Translations under genes and position numbers: made by a program | Part shown: one piece after another, positions 21,948 through 32,415 of the stretch | Numbering within the stretch: position 1 is the stretch's first letter | Layout: each line of letters opens with the position of its first letter | Assembly: GCF_010183535.1 (NCBI RefSeq) | Contig: NC_071332.1 | Location: forward strand, 18,290,001-18,354,000 | DNA from: Caenorhabditis remanei | Lineage: Eukaryota > Nematoda > Chromadorea > Rhabditida > Rhabditidae | Reading direction: 5' to 3' | DNA: 64,000 nt | Notes under the pieces: generated by a model | What the model was told of the DNA's origin: nothing | The model's input: only the letters and a program-made list of their open reading frames with translations | Databases searched by the model: none

Positions 21948-22356
21948 ACGAAATAATTTTTTAATTTCTGATTGTTATGCTGCATTTTTGATAAATTTGT
22001 TGTGAATTGATTCGTGTTCTGAGAATGTCCGTTTTATCATGGAAACATGGATTTAAATTTTACAAAAAAAATTAATCCGTTCTGACCACTGCCATATTGA
22101 TTTCTTCAACAGGTTCGATCTGAATCATCCTCTCAAAAAAGTTCACTGCATCCCGATATTTTTCAGAAATCATAAAACACAGAATAATCTGAATCAAGAT
22201 ATTGAATAGAATAGTTATGGGTAACCATCTGGCGATTTCTGAACCAAAATATGAAATGAGTGCTTCCGGAAGATAAGTGACCAGGAATTGAATAGGTTGA
22301 CAAGTAGTGAGCAGGAGAGATGGGAGTAGGTCAGATCTGCATATTCAGGAGAACTA

Positions 22357-22805
22357 CAGAACCGGACAAAAAGGTATCAACTTCGGCTGTTTTCAGTGGA
22401 ACATGGCCAACTTTGTCAGTGTATTTCGGTGCCACATGAATGTCAGAGAAACTCTATTTTGTATGGGTTGGACAGAGCAAAAATAGCACATCTTTTTTGT
22501 AGTTGACCATTTTTTTGTAGGGACACTACCATTAAAGTTATAGGTTGTCAAAGTGTAAATCTCTAAAATTTCGCAAATTTGCATTGAAATTACTCGATTT
22601 CAGCGAGGGTTTCTTTACCTGTAACTTTCATGGTAGTGTCCATACAAAAAAATGATCAACTACAAAAAAGATGTACTATTTTTGATCTGTCCAACCCATA
22701 TAAACTTGAGTTTATCGGACAATCAAGTGACACCGAAATACACTGTCAAAGTTGGTCATTTTCCACTGAAAACAGCCAAAGTTGATACCTTTTTGTCCGG
22801 TACTG
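22357..22805. mobile_element. TA-flanked foldback element, CAGTACCGGACAAAAAGG type
   Basis: Inverted ends CAG(T/A)ACCGGACAAAAAGG are flanked by TA (22355-22356, 22806-22807). The arms extend about 190 bp each with TATCAACTT(T/C)GGCTGTTTT and GGGTTGGACAGA. It occupies nearly all of the intron 22337-22829. The ends resemble those at 27408, 29234 and 62218. Confidence 0.85.
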
Positions 22806-23429
22806 TATCGTCCGCTGGAAAAAGCTTACCTCTCCTTCTTCACCACTGTAACTAAAAGGAACCCGATCAACACCACCAGCCAAACAGGATAAATATACAA
22901 AGGCACCAGTTTCACATTACGGATAAGACCCAAAATCATTTGATACATTGGGAGATAGTCATCAGGAATTATAGCCTGGTAGCGGGGTGGATTGAGGCTT
23001 CGCGGGATGGAGAAGCAGCTGAAAAAAATTTAATTTAATTTCGTAACAACATTTCAAATGATTTCCAAACAAAAATGACTTTGTATCGAGTCTCGAAAAC
23101 GGTGCAGCGCATTCTAGGTCTATTTCAATTTTGAATTTGCCGCCAAGTCCAATAGAGCGCACTTTATTGAACATCTCTCAAACTCACTCCATATCCGTAG
23201 TAACCTCTGCAACCTCATGTTTCGACCATAAAGTAATCCCTCCGAAACTTGACAAAACCATAACGACGACTGAATTCCAAAATGCAATTTTTGCACTTTT
23301 GAAAATATTCCAAAAGCGTCCAAGACACGTGTACAATCCCATGTAACAAATCAACCAACTCGAAAATATTGTAGAAAAGTCTCGAATCCCTCCAGCGATT
23401 AATTGAATTTGTATCCCGGAGTAAGTATA

Positions 23430-23701
23430 CCGTAAATACTGTATTATAACGGCATGCCGTTATATTTTTCAACTGCCTCCGAGAGAAATTTTGTGGTTTC
23501 AGAAACTCATTAAAATTGAACGAAAAAACTTCTTTGGACTTTCTATTTGCTGATCTAGAAGTGATCAAACACATTGCTTCTAATCAGAACCGAGAAAAAA
23601 TTCCCTGATAAACATTTGAAGGGATTCTGAGTAGAGATGGGGTGCCGTTATAATACAGGTGCCGTTCTATTACAGGTGCCGTTATAATACAGTATTTACG
23701 G
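23430..23701. mobile_element. TA-flanked MITE, CCGTAAATACTG type (copy 2), in an exon
   Basis: It has inverted ends CCGTAAATACTGTATTATAA and TA flanks at 23428-23429 and 23702-23703. It is nearly identical in length to the copy at 6769-7041. It interrupts the coding sequence of the chemoreceptor gene 22072-23988 just after the CYRS codons. Confidence 0.92.
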
Positions 23702-24199
23702 TAACTCCGATAGCAATACTCATTTTCAGCTCTGATAAAATGAAGGAATGTTGGGTACCAGGAAAAGAGGATATAGAAGAAATTGGATACGGCTAGAAAG
23801 CTATGAAATGTAAAAATAGCAAATGATCGGATATTCGGACGGATGAGAGTTTTAAAATGGAATATATTGAAGAGAAGAGCCAATGGGAGGCAGTATAGAT
23901 TAGTCTTGAGGATAACATCGGAGATAGTTGTCTGGTAGTTGTAGCCTGGCGTCTGTCCAGAAAGCCATTGAACGTTTATGAAGGGCATTTTTTGAGAGGA
24001 GAAATGAATTGGAGAAAACGAATTTATTTGAAAAAGAAAAAAGAGAAAAGCTAGACACGAGATTGGTTAAGTTGTAATTTTCTCAGAAATGTCTTAGAAT
24101 AATTATGGGTGGCAGTCTGGCAGAGGAGAGATATGATGTGTAGAAAACTGATCACAAATCATGGCAACCAAAGAAGTAAGACGGATGCAAATTTATTTT

Positions 24200-24447
24200 C
24201 GACAGTATGAAACTGACAACAATGTTAATTAGTTGTATTGAAGGTAGAACTATCCTTCGAGCACAAAAATCCCAAAATATGCTTCCAGTGGATCTGACAA
24301 AGCAGCTGAATTTGACACACGGAAGTCGGAAGTGGAGACTTCTCAAGCCAACTGATACCAGATGAGTACAATGTAGGGATTATGCTCGAAGTGGTAGTTA
24401 TACCCTCAATACAACTAATTAACTTTGTCGTCAGTTTCATACTGTCG
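24200..24447. repeat. Foldback repeat, CGACAGTATGAAACTGAC arms
   Basis: Arms of about 65 bp (CGACAGTATGAAACTGACAA on the left, CGACAGTATGAAACTGACGA inverted on the right) share TTAATTAGTTGTATTGA. A related single arm lies at 27885-27930. A short CGGAAGTCGGAAGT tract is in the centre. Non-coding. Confidence 0.8.
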
Positions 24448-24837
24448 AAACGAATTTCATTTCCGTCTTTATTTCCGCACTGCTCTGCTTAGCATCCTAT
24501 AAATAATGATTTTCAGCAATTTTTAGGAACACCGTGACCAGAGTTCCGCCGAAACGCGCAAAAGGTGGTTTCATCTTAGGAAAAGGGACCAACTTGTTTC
24601 AATTCTTTTCACACCAATTAGACTGCATGTTGCGTGATTAGAGGGTGCCCTATTTTGTCCCTACTGGCTCGCCCCGTATACTTTTCCCCATATTATCACA
24701 GCCCTTGTCTTTTACATGTAAGATAATGCTTATTATGTGTTATATGATTCTCAGATCCCAAGGCCCGTAAGTTCTCTATGTGATTTCCAAAGTTTTATTG
24801 AGTTACGAACAAATCTTCATTTTTCAATCGAAAATAT

Positions 24838-25145
24838 TCAGATGTTCAGTATGAAGGGATGCGACGAAGACCAAAAAACCGGTGAGGATAGAAGTAGAAG
24901 ACAATCCAGAGGTCTAACATCCTTAACGAATTCCGGATCCCACGTCTGAAATTCCCAGTGATATTCTGATGAAATGGGTGTGGATTCCACCTTGAACTCA
25001 CCAATTCATAGCCATCAGCAATATTTAATTTTTGGACCATTTCACGTTTTTTATCATTGATATCCATCAGAAATTTGTTGCAATCTTCTTTTGATATTTG
25101 TTCGATAGTTTTATTTGCAGATACCACGAGAATAGCGATTCCCAA
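24838..25145 (-). pseudogene. Two-exon fragment of a small unrecognised protein
   Basis: Minus-strand exons at about 25002-25145 and 24838-24945 are joined by a GTGAGT...TTTCAG intron of 56 nt. They encode KEDCNKFLMDINDKKREMVQ, then ADGYEL and TWDPEFVKDVRPLDC. The layout (N..R..A..L..WD) recalls nematode secreted CAP-like proteins, but similarity is too slight to assign. No start codon or signal peptide is visible upstream because a stop precedes the first exon frame, so it is a partial or decayed gene. Confidence 0.35.
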
Positions 25146-25532
25146 TCAATTCTAACAGAGCAGGAGAGGTTTTGTTGTCATCTCGAGTTGGGGGAGGGGA
25201 ATCGGTTTGAATTGATTTTGATGTAGAGATTTGTTCCTTATCAGAGGAGAGGGGAATCGGTTTGATTTGATTTTGTTGTGGAGATTCATTCCTTATATGG
25301 GGTTCTTATCAAGATGACCTTTCACAGAAAAAATGGGAACAAAAAAAGAAAGTCAGAGCACGTAAGCATTTAAAACTGTTCAGTTTTTGTAGTGCCACGG
25401 TTTCAATTATTCTATATTGTATATTTTTATAGAGAAAGGAACACGTGTCTTGTAATTCAATAAAACAATTAGAGTATGTTTTTCGAATATTTCTAGTGAT
25501 ATATATGAGTTTGGCACAGCTCTGATCTATTG

Positions 25533-25941
25533 CACGGAACCCTAGAGTTACAAAAGTCTCCGATTGTGCGCAGCGAGTATCGAGTAATGCGCCAGGGACT
25601 GGACAGGCGCGTTTCCCGTTCCAATTTTACAGTTTTTTTATTTTGCACTGGAAATTCAGACAAACACGAATAAAAGTTTTAATAAGATTTTTCTACAATT
25701 CTAAACTGATAGTCTTCTAGATAATGTTGAGAGATATCGAAAAAGTGCAAAAACTTCAAAAATCGGAACAATATTGGAGGAGGAGATCTCAACTGAAAAA
25801 ATCGTGAAGCAATAAATTTCAATTTTGAACCGTTACAGGAGATGGAAAAGAAGTCCGAGGCATTTGACCAAAATTGGCGAAGAACTGCATGAGAAATGCG
25901 TCAGTCTTGTTGCTTGCGCTTCGTAACTATAGGGTTCCGTG
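25533..25941. mobile_element. Inverted-repeat element, CACGGAACCCTA ends
   Basis: The ends CACGGAACCCTAGAGTTAC and, inverted, CACGGAACCCTATAGTTAC are flanked by TATTG on both sides (25528-25532, 25942-25946). A 5-bp duplication fits neither the hAT-like nor the TA families elsewhere here. The interior is non-coding. Confidence 0.7.
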
Positions 25942-25960
25942 TATTGGTTAAAAAAATATA

Positions 25961-26102
25961 TTTATAAGCACGACACGAGTGTTACAAGCGCGCTCTACCG
26001 AAACCATAGAAAATTGAGCTCGAAATTGAGAAAAACTCAGAGAAAAAGAGACGTGTTTCAACGACAAATCGATTGAGTTGTAAGAACTGTGCTGAGCTAA
26101 TA
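25961..26102. repeat. TATTAGC foldback repeat, copy 2
   Basis: It is related to 16519-16661 (TTACAAGCGCGCTCTACCGAAAC, ... GTGCTGAGCTAATA). It lies just downstream of the chemoreceptor gene 26245-28293. Its left end is degraded. Confidence 0.55.
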
Positions 26103-26244
26103 TGTCCTTCACTGAAATCTGATGCCTCCCACAAAAATCAATCAATAAGAATAATGATTTGTGGGAGTGGATCCAGTTGAAGCTTCGACGTTTCGATGAC
26201 TCTGAAATCCCGTTTAAAAAATGCTTTCTATTGTTCAAATTTCT

Positions 26245-28293
26245 CTAACTCACCGAGACCTCATTACTAATACTTATCTCCTTCTTCTTTATCCTTAACA
26301 CTCTTCTCACCACTTCCTGATATTGAGAGGACAGAAAATAACACAAGAAGAATTGAGGAATCGAGTTGATTGCTGATAAGACGTGAAAGAAATCGGAGAA
26401 CATTAATTTGAATGTGATAATTCTGGAAAAAAGTTAAATTTTTAAAAGTTGAAACATCTACTCTGACCAACCTGTTTTGCTCATTATAAGGAACAAATTC
26501 ATCCAAATAGTCTTCTAGAGAAGCAAAAAAATCAGAAATAAAATAAAGAATCGACATAGTCAGTATCAGTTTGGTAGTAGATTTGATTGACCTGGAAAGG
26601 ACATTTGGGCATTTCTTAACACAGACAGACTCACTTTTCACTCAAGCTACTTCTCGTATTTTGAATTCTCTTCGCCGCTTTTCGAATGGCCACTATCAAA
26701 GAAATAGACAACAAAAAATGAGAGATAGGTTTGAAAACTGAGATAAACCTTAGCCCCCTTGCAGTAGTACGGTACAAATAATTGGAAGTTCTTTCCTTTT
26801 TAGTATACTGTACTTCCTCCATCGTCAAATTATCCCATCTCTCCAATCGGACAGGGAGTAGACACAAATCACTATCGGTTTTCAGATGAGGAGCGTACCG
26901 GCCGATTTCTCCCCAGAAGTTGGCAAAGATAGTGAAGAAAATAGTATAATAGATGATTGTCTTTGCGGTGGATGTAGTTTCAGCAAGTTGATGAGCAATG
27001 CTACTCATGGGGTATAAGATGAGAAGGGTTCGAAAGAAAGCCAGGGTGATTGTGAGCCACGAGGCGATACTGGTGGCCACTCGGTGAAAAAAAGCACGGA
27101 AAAGTTCGAGTGATGTCATAGCGAAGCTATCATAACCGAAGCAGTAATTGATACGTTGATAGTCAATGATTTGTTTGAAATCGAAGAGAATCGAGGTTAT
27201 GTTTCGGATGATGTCAGAAGAGCAGATGCCGAGAATGAGGATGAAGATGGCATTGGATCTCAAATGGTCAAGTTGTTTTCAAACTGTATGTATAATAGTT
27301 TGACAGCATAATGTACGGGGTTTATGATTCTAGTACACATCGTGAGGACGCCAGAGACCGCTTTTGGAAAAATCAAGGTGAGATGTGCGGAAGTATAGGC
27401 GGAAGTACAGTACCATACAGTAAGATATACAATTTGGCATTTTTCAGTTGAAAATTATCAACTTTGAGAAGGTGTTACGGTATCACTGATTGTCCCACAA
27501 GGTAAATGATGTATGAACCAGACAGAACAAAAGTAAAGCTTCGTTTTTGTAGTTGACAACCTATTTAAAAAGGTTTGTCCTAAAGAGTTATGGTCATTTT
27601 ATGGAGTCAGCTCAAACAATCACTCTATTTTATACTAAACTGGGACGATTTGAGGGAGAAATTACTTTGTCGATATGTAACTCTCTAGGCAGTGTTCGTA
27701 CAAAAAAAGTTGTCAATCAAAAAAATGAAGCTCTACCTTTGTTCTATATGTTTGATACATTATATACATTGTGTGACAATCAGTGGTACCGTAACACATT
27801 CTCAAAGTTGGTTATTTTAAACTGAAAAAGGCCAAATTGTATATCTTACTGCACGGTACTGTAAGACGAAAGTGAAATATTTTGGACAGTGTGAAACTGA
27901 CCGCAAAACCAAGTTAATTGGTTGTGTTTAAGGTATAATTACAAAGATTCGCGCGTTTTTGGGGGGAATTCAAAAAAGTTTCATTTCAAAAGTTTAACAC
28001 TCCCTCCTGAAAATGCGCAGGTCTCACAGCGATTACCGAGAAAAAGAAATGGCTACTTTGGACAACATTTCCTTGGGAGCTTTCCGCGGAAAAGTTACTT
28101 TGGACGCAGCATTAACTCCTACTACAGGAAAATCTATTACTCACCTCAACTCTTTCCTAACCAAAATCGAAAAATGAACCAAACACAATAATATCGACAG
28201 AATCGACAAGCAGATATCAACTTTCCGTATCTTATCAGTCACAATAGTTGTAGCAATGAGAAGTGTCAATATAGTTTCATTAACTTCATTCAT
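26245..28293 (-). CDS. Srw-like seven-helix chemoreceptor, 356 aa
   Basis: Exons 28145-28293, 26635-27258, 26472-26591 and 26245-26422 sum to 1071 nt in frame. Exon 1 gives the extracellular start with a likely glycosylation site (NET) and helix 1 (ICLSILSILLCLVHFSILV). Exon 2 has helices 2-5 with CFGYDSF and SWLTITLAFFRTLLI. Exons 3 and 4 carry helices 6-7 (KLILTMSILYFISDFF; INSIPQFFLCYFLSSQYQEV), the closest match in this window to Srw receptors. The unusual acceptor CATTTGAG|A starts exon 2. Intron 1 (27259-28144) contains the TA-flanked MITE 27408-27861. It probably acts as a chemosensory GPCR; its ligand is unknown. It is divergent with the receptor gene at 28491. Confidence 0.75.
27408..27861. 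mobile_element. TA-flanked foldback MITE, CAGTACCATACAGTAAG type (copy 1)
   Basis: The ends are CAGTACCATACAGTAAGATA and, inverted, CAGTACCGTGCAGTAAGATA, with TA flanks (27406-27407, 27862-27863). The arms span most of the element and contain TACGGTATCACTGATTGTCC-like words. It is inside intron 1 of the chemoreceptor 26245-28293. Copies: 29234-29583 and 62218-62652. Confidence 0.88.
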
Positions 28294-28490
28294 CCTCGGT
28301 TCAAACTAGACACACTCTTCGGTGTTGAATTGGAAAAAAATTATGAAACAAAATTTCTGAGAAGAGGGACTAACATATAATTTTACTACTAGACAAGATT
28401 AAAATGGCATTTAGAGCAAGTGGGTGTGACCCGAGTGCACCAAAACATTTCTGATTATGTATTTCTGAGTTTTTGATCAGACAACATAGA

Positions 28491-30205
28491 ATGTCCACAG
28501 GGGAAGATAAACTACACGAAGCTCAAAAATATGTGCTTCTTTATCTCCCTCCATACCGATTATTGTGTATGATACTCCCTCCAATTGGAGTCATCTTCAA
28601 CCTTTTCCATATCAAAGTTCTCCTCCACAAGCAACTACGCTCTACTGCACTATTCAAATTCTTACTGGCTATCAGTCTCTGTGATTTCACTTATCTATTG
28701 GTTCAATTTATTGAGGAATTCTTCATTTTTTACCTTCGAGTCAAATTTTTCAAATTGAATTCTAGGTTTTGTGACGGCTACGACTCATATCAAATGCTAG
28801 TGGTAAGACTTGCCCTAATCACAATTCGCCGTGCTTCCTCCACTGCTATCATCCTTCTTTGCCTTGGATTAGGAGCCTATCAAATTTCAAAATTGATTTT
28901 CTTAGCGGATTTATTCCAAGACAAACCTCCTAAACACTTTGTGAAGCTATTCTCCTGGACCGCACTTTTTTCTCTAGTCTTGCAATATTTCATATTTTTC
29001 TACAGTGCTTCTATTTATGAAAACCAGGATTGCTTTAGATCAAAACGGAAAAATATCGAGAAGCAGTACTCGTATATTTTTGTAAACGATGGAGATCTTA
29101 TTATTGGATTTTCAAGTTTAATGCTGGCTACAAACGTTATTCATCCTATTGTCTCTGTGCTAGTTATGTATTATCTGTTGAAGTGTACAAAGAAGGCGGA
29201 GGACAGGTTTGTGTGGACATCTAGTCCAACATACAGTACCGTGCAGTTAGATATTCAATTTGGCCTTTTTTAGTTGAAAATGATTAGAGGGTGTTACGGT
29301 ATTGTCCCACAAAGTAAATGTATAAACCATACAGAACAAAAGTAGAGTTTCATTTTAGTAGTTGACAACTTTTTTGTAATCAGGAATACCGTAATCTGTG
29401 ACCTACTACGGGCCGGATGACTATTTGGTTATGTGCCGCGGGCCGGGCTAGAATGCCTTGTTTCGCCATTTTTTCGTTTTTTGGCACTTTTCCCGGCCCG
29501 CGACATATTAACGAATAGCCATCCGGCCCGTAGTAGTTCACGGACATTGAAGGCAAAATTGTGTATCTTACTGCATGGTACTGTACCTACAAAAATAAAA
29601 GAAGTTTCCAGAACTACAGTCAATACTATCTTCCTGTGTTTATTCTTCATTTTCCTCAACTCTCTAACTGATATTTGTATGGCTCTTATCGGATATTCTT
29701 CCCTATTTTTCGAAGCGCTTGTCGATGCTGGATCTATGTACGTAAGATGCGATATTTCGCAACTACGCCATTTTGCAACATTTGATATTTTCAAATTGAA
29801 AAACTCGAAAGTTGCGAAATAGCCAGTAGCATAGCAGTGCGAGGTGTAAGGTCGCGGAAACGCGCTCCGTCGCACAAGGGTTGGTACAGTGCCAAATTCA
29901 AATTTTTCATTTATTTGTTTTATCTTTCAGTAAAAACCGCGACGCGCACGCAACGCGACTCGAAAAAAATCAAATCTGCTCGTTTTGAACCTTACGCCTC
30001 GCACTCCTGTGCAGAGACTTAAAAACCCCATTTCAGAGCAATCTTTGTTGTCCTACAAGGAGTTCTGACAAGTGCTTTGACCATGTTCACTTGCTCCATC
30101 AGATGGATTCTTTGCATTTTGTTGTCTCCTGAGTACCGAAAGTTTGCGTTGGGGAAGAATAGGAATACGGTAAGGAATATGATAAAATACTTTTTGAAAA
30201 AGTAA
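28491..30205 (+). CDS. Srw-like seven-helix chemoreceptor, 336 aa
   Basis: Exons 28491-29206, 29612-29737 and 30037-30205 total 1011 nt in frame. A TTTTGATCAG acceptor precedes the start by ten bases. Helix 1 is LLCMILPPIGVIFNLFHIKV, then KQLRSTALFKFLLAISLCD. A long extracellular loop carries CFRSKRKNIEKQ. The cytoplasmic end is LLSPEYRKFALGKNRN. Layout and exon positions parallel the receptors at 22072 and 26245. Intron 1 (405 nt) is made almost wholly of the MITE 29234-29583, and intron 2 contains the repeat 29835-30009, so both introns were inflated by insertions. Predicted plasma-membrane chemosensory GPCR; assignment to Srw rather than a sister family is tentative. Confidence 0.75.
29234..29583. 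mobile_element. TA-flanked foldback MITE, CAGTACCGTGCAGTTAG type (copy 2)
   Basis: TA flanks are at 29232-29233 and 29584-29585. The ends are CAGTACCGTGCAGTTAGATA and, inverted, CAGTACCATGCAGTAAGATA. Its centre has been replaced by another inverted repeat (29399-29545, GTGACCTACTACGGGCCGGA ends) that also appears at 61451-61668. Confidence 0.85.
29835..30009. repeat. Short inverted-repeat element, GTGCGAGGYGTAAGGT ends
   Basis: The left end CAGTGCGAGGTGTAAGGT and the right end, inverted, AGTGCGAGGCGTAAGGT enclose 140 bp. No matching flanking octamers were found. A partial copy lies at 7392-7525. It is located in intron 2 of the chemoreceptor 28491-30205. Confidence 0.7.
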
Positions 30206-30618
30206 TTGTATTGCAGGTTGGTATTCCAAACTAATTGATTTACACACTTCTAATTTTTCTCAATTTATTAATTACTTTCGAGAGTTCTCAGAGTACGTTT
30301 CCAATAAAAAATGAGCGGAGCTCCAATGTTTGGTGTCTTAACTCAAATGTTGCCATGAAAGTCCTGAATAAAACTTCTGTCTAATTTTCCAAAAGCTATT
30401 TACTCGCATGTCCAAAACATGTTATTAAAAGAAAGAATTGAGTTTCGAAGATTAAAAATCTGGAAACTTCCCGACTAAATATTTTTCTGACTTTCAGCTG
30501 AGTCTAAACAATGATTTATAAGTGTCTAGACTCAGCTCAGTATATCAAAAAGTGAATATCGCTGACTGGGTAACACGGGATCTGGGTTAAACGCGCTCCA
30601 CTAGACTTGGAAATTTAA

Positions 30619-30753
30619 TAGTACAACACGCTTCTTACAACCGCGCTCTAGCGAAATCGAAAAAAATAGTGTGCGAACTTGAGAGCATCAGAGAAAGAGA
30701 GAAATTTAACAAGGGCATTTCGGTAGAGCGCAGTTGCAAGAGTAGTGAGTTAA
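30619..30753. repeat. TATTAGC foldback repeat, copy 3
   Basis: It shares TTACAACCGCGCTCTAGCGAAA and the inverted GAGCGCAGTTGCAAG region with 16519-16661. Its ends are degraded. Confidence 0.55.
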
Positions 30754-30794
30754 TGTTTTAAATTCGAGGTTTCAATTTTGATTCACAACTGATT

Positions 30795-30962
30795 TATTAT
30801 GAATTCATTTTTTTTCTGTGCGTGAGAAGTCCGCGCCGCACTCATGCGGCGGCCACGCCCACTCCGATTTTAACGCTGCGTTCAATTTTTGAACACTGCC
30901 GCGAGAAATGGGCGTGGCCGCCGCGGACTTCTCATGCACAGAAAAAAAATAAATTCATAATA
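30795..30962. repeat. Foldback element abutting a CACTA-like terminus
   Basis: The arms TATTATGAATTCATTTTTTT and, inverted, TATTATGAATTTATTTTTTT continue through CTGTGCRTGAGAAGTCCGCG. Its right edge touches the CTCAGG terminus at 30963 without any spacer. Confidence 0.75.
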
Positions 30963-31503
30963 CTCAGGCAACTCAATATTAGTCTAATCCTACAACCGCA
31001 TCAATCTAATCACAATCTAATTAGAGTAGTGCATTTTGCTTGCGCAAACTTCGTTCGCGCCAAGGATCCAAGAATAAGTCAGTACAAAACGCGCAAAATT
31101 TCTTTCAATTTTTGTTTTAATGTTTTTTTTCTAAGTTTTAATTCTCTACTTATGTCTCGAAAGTCTAAAATCGTTGCGAACTCATTTCGTTTACGGTTTT
31201 ATCGACTTTTTCAAGATTTTCCATTATTAAAAATTGTATTTTTCGGTTTCTATGGCTCTTCAAGGCTTCAACTACAGTCTTCACTCCTCCACAACTTCCA
31301 TTTGGTTTGGAAGAAAAGTCAACATTGCGATGAAATCATGAATAAATTCTTACAATTAGGTAGGCAAATTGTTTCTCTTACAAGTAACCGTGAATAATAG
31401 CTCATTGCTCAGGTATAATCGTCTACTTGTGTGTCAGTCCTCTCTGTGTGTCCGTACTGAGCGGCCGCAGCCCGCTCTCCTCGGATATCGATTTTTCTTG
31501 GGC

Positions 31504-32415
31504 ATGGATTCTAACTCTACTTCAACTATTAATCTGAAACGTCCTGCCATGGAATCGCCGAATACGATCAAGAAAAAACGGGCTATGTCCCTCTCGGATG
31601 CTCCTAACTTATTGTCAAATACTATCAATGATCCTGCTGTCAAATCCCCGTTGAGTACTAAGACTTATTTGGATAACGATTTTCAATGCATTGTGAATAG
31701 CCTTCGTTCCAAGGCTCCTGAAAATTTTTCTGTCGAAACTCTTTCCAAAGTAATTCTATATATGGCTGATACTATGGTGAACATTCAAAAGTTGAACTTT
31801 GAACTGATCGAAAAGGTAAGTCACCTTGACAAAAATATTTGCAGCCTTCAGAAGCATCAATCTGATGCATCCAAGAAAACTTTTGCTGAAGCTGTGTCGA
31901 AATCTATATCGGGACCTGCTGCTCAGGTCTCTATTATTCGTGCTGTCGAGGCGGCTAACAATTCCGATCTCCGAAAATGTGCCGTTGTGCTCAAAAAGAC
32001 AGAGCAACTTCCTAAAAATTCCGAAGATGAACTACTTGATACCGTAGCCCAGATGTGTCAGATCGCCAAACCTCTATCGGTTTTTCGCATTGCCCAGAGA
32101 ACTGGGCCTCCTCTCTTAAAAATCCAACTCCAGACAGCAGAAGACGCTGGAAAAGTCCTGAGCACCTTCTTCAAACACAGAGACAATATTCCTTATTGCA
32201 AGAATGCATCGGTGCGCCCGGACTTGTCCAAGCCGGAGTTGGAGAAATTCCGTCTCGCATGGAAGGAAGTTATTATGAAGAACAACGAGGCAGGAAAGAG
32301 GATGTATACCGTCAGAAACCTCGAAGTAGTGAAAATCAAGTACAGGGAAAACCAGGAGCCATGGGCCTGGGAAGTCAGACCCAGCGCTCCAAAAGAAACC
32401 AGCAAATCAAACTAG
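31504..32415 (+). CDS. LINE ORF1 protein, 303 aa
   Basis: It is Ser/Lys-rich at the start (LKRPAMESPNTIKKKRAM), then has a heptad-like stretch (LSKVILYMADTMVNIQKLN ... LDKNICSLQKH) that could trimerise. The carboxy half is a basic, RNA-recognition-like region (LSVFRIAQRTGPPLLKIQLQ, KRMYTVRNLEVVKIKYRENQ). This arrangement is typical of ORF1 nucleic-acid chaperones that coat LINE RNA. Its last 55 nt overlap ORF2 in another frame. Confidence 0.75.
   Translation: MDSNSTSTINLKRPAMESPNTIKKKRAMSLSDAPNLLSNTINDPAVKSPLSTKTYLDNDFQCIVNSLRSKAPENFSVETLSKVILYMADTMVNIQKLNFELIEKVSHLDKNICSLQKHQSDASKKTFAEAVSKSISGPAAQVSIIRAVEAANNSDLRKCAVVLKKTEQLPKNSEDELLDTVAQMCQIAKPLSVFRIAQRTGPPLLKIQLQTAEDAGKVLSTFFKHRDNIPYCKNASVRPDLSKPELEKFRLAWKEVIMKNNEAGKRMYTVRNLEVVKIKYRENQEPWAWEVRPSAPKETSKSN

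Larger units (their letters stand above)
22072..23988 (-). pseudogene. Srw-like chemoreceptor gene broken by an exonic MITE
   Basis: Exons 23188-23988 (interrupted), 22830-23018 and 22072-22336 carry seven hydrophobic segments, from the first (LPLALLFNIFHFKTLI) to the seventh (ITILFNILIQIILCFMI). The order and the SEKYRDAV end fit nematode Srw receptors. A 272-bp MITE at 23430-23701 lies inside exon 1. Without it and one TA the frame continues and the whole would be 326 codons, so the insertion is recent and disrupts an otherwise intact gene. With the MITE, translation stops at about 23584. Intron 2 is filled by another TA-flanked element (22357-22805). Expected role if functional: chemosensory GPCR in neuronal cilia. 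Family assignment is moderate. Confidence 0.72.

Noticed and set aside
27922..28191. Plus-strand open frame of 89 codons
   Set aside because: It is the shadow of the first exon of the minus-strand chemoreceptor and its intron.
32055..32360. Amino-terminal extension of the LINE ORF2 frame
   Set aside because: It overlaps the conserved ORF1 in another frame and has no endonuclease similarity.
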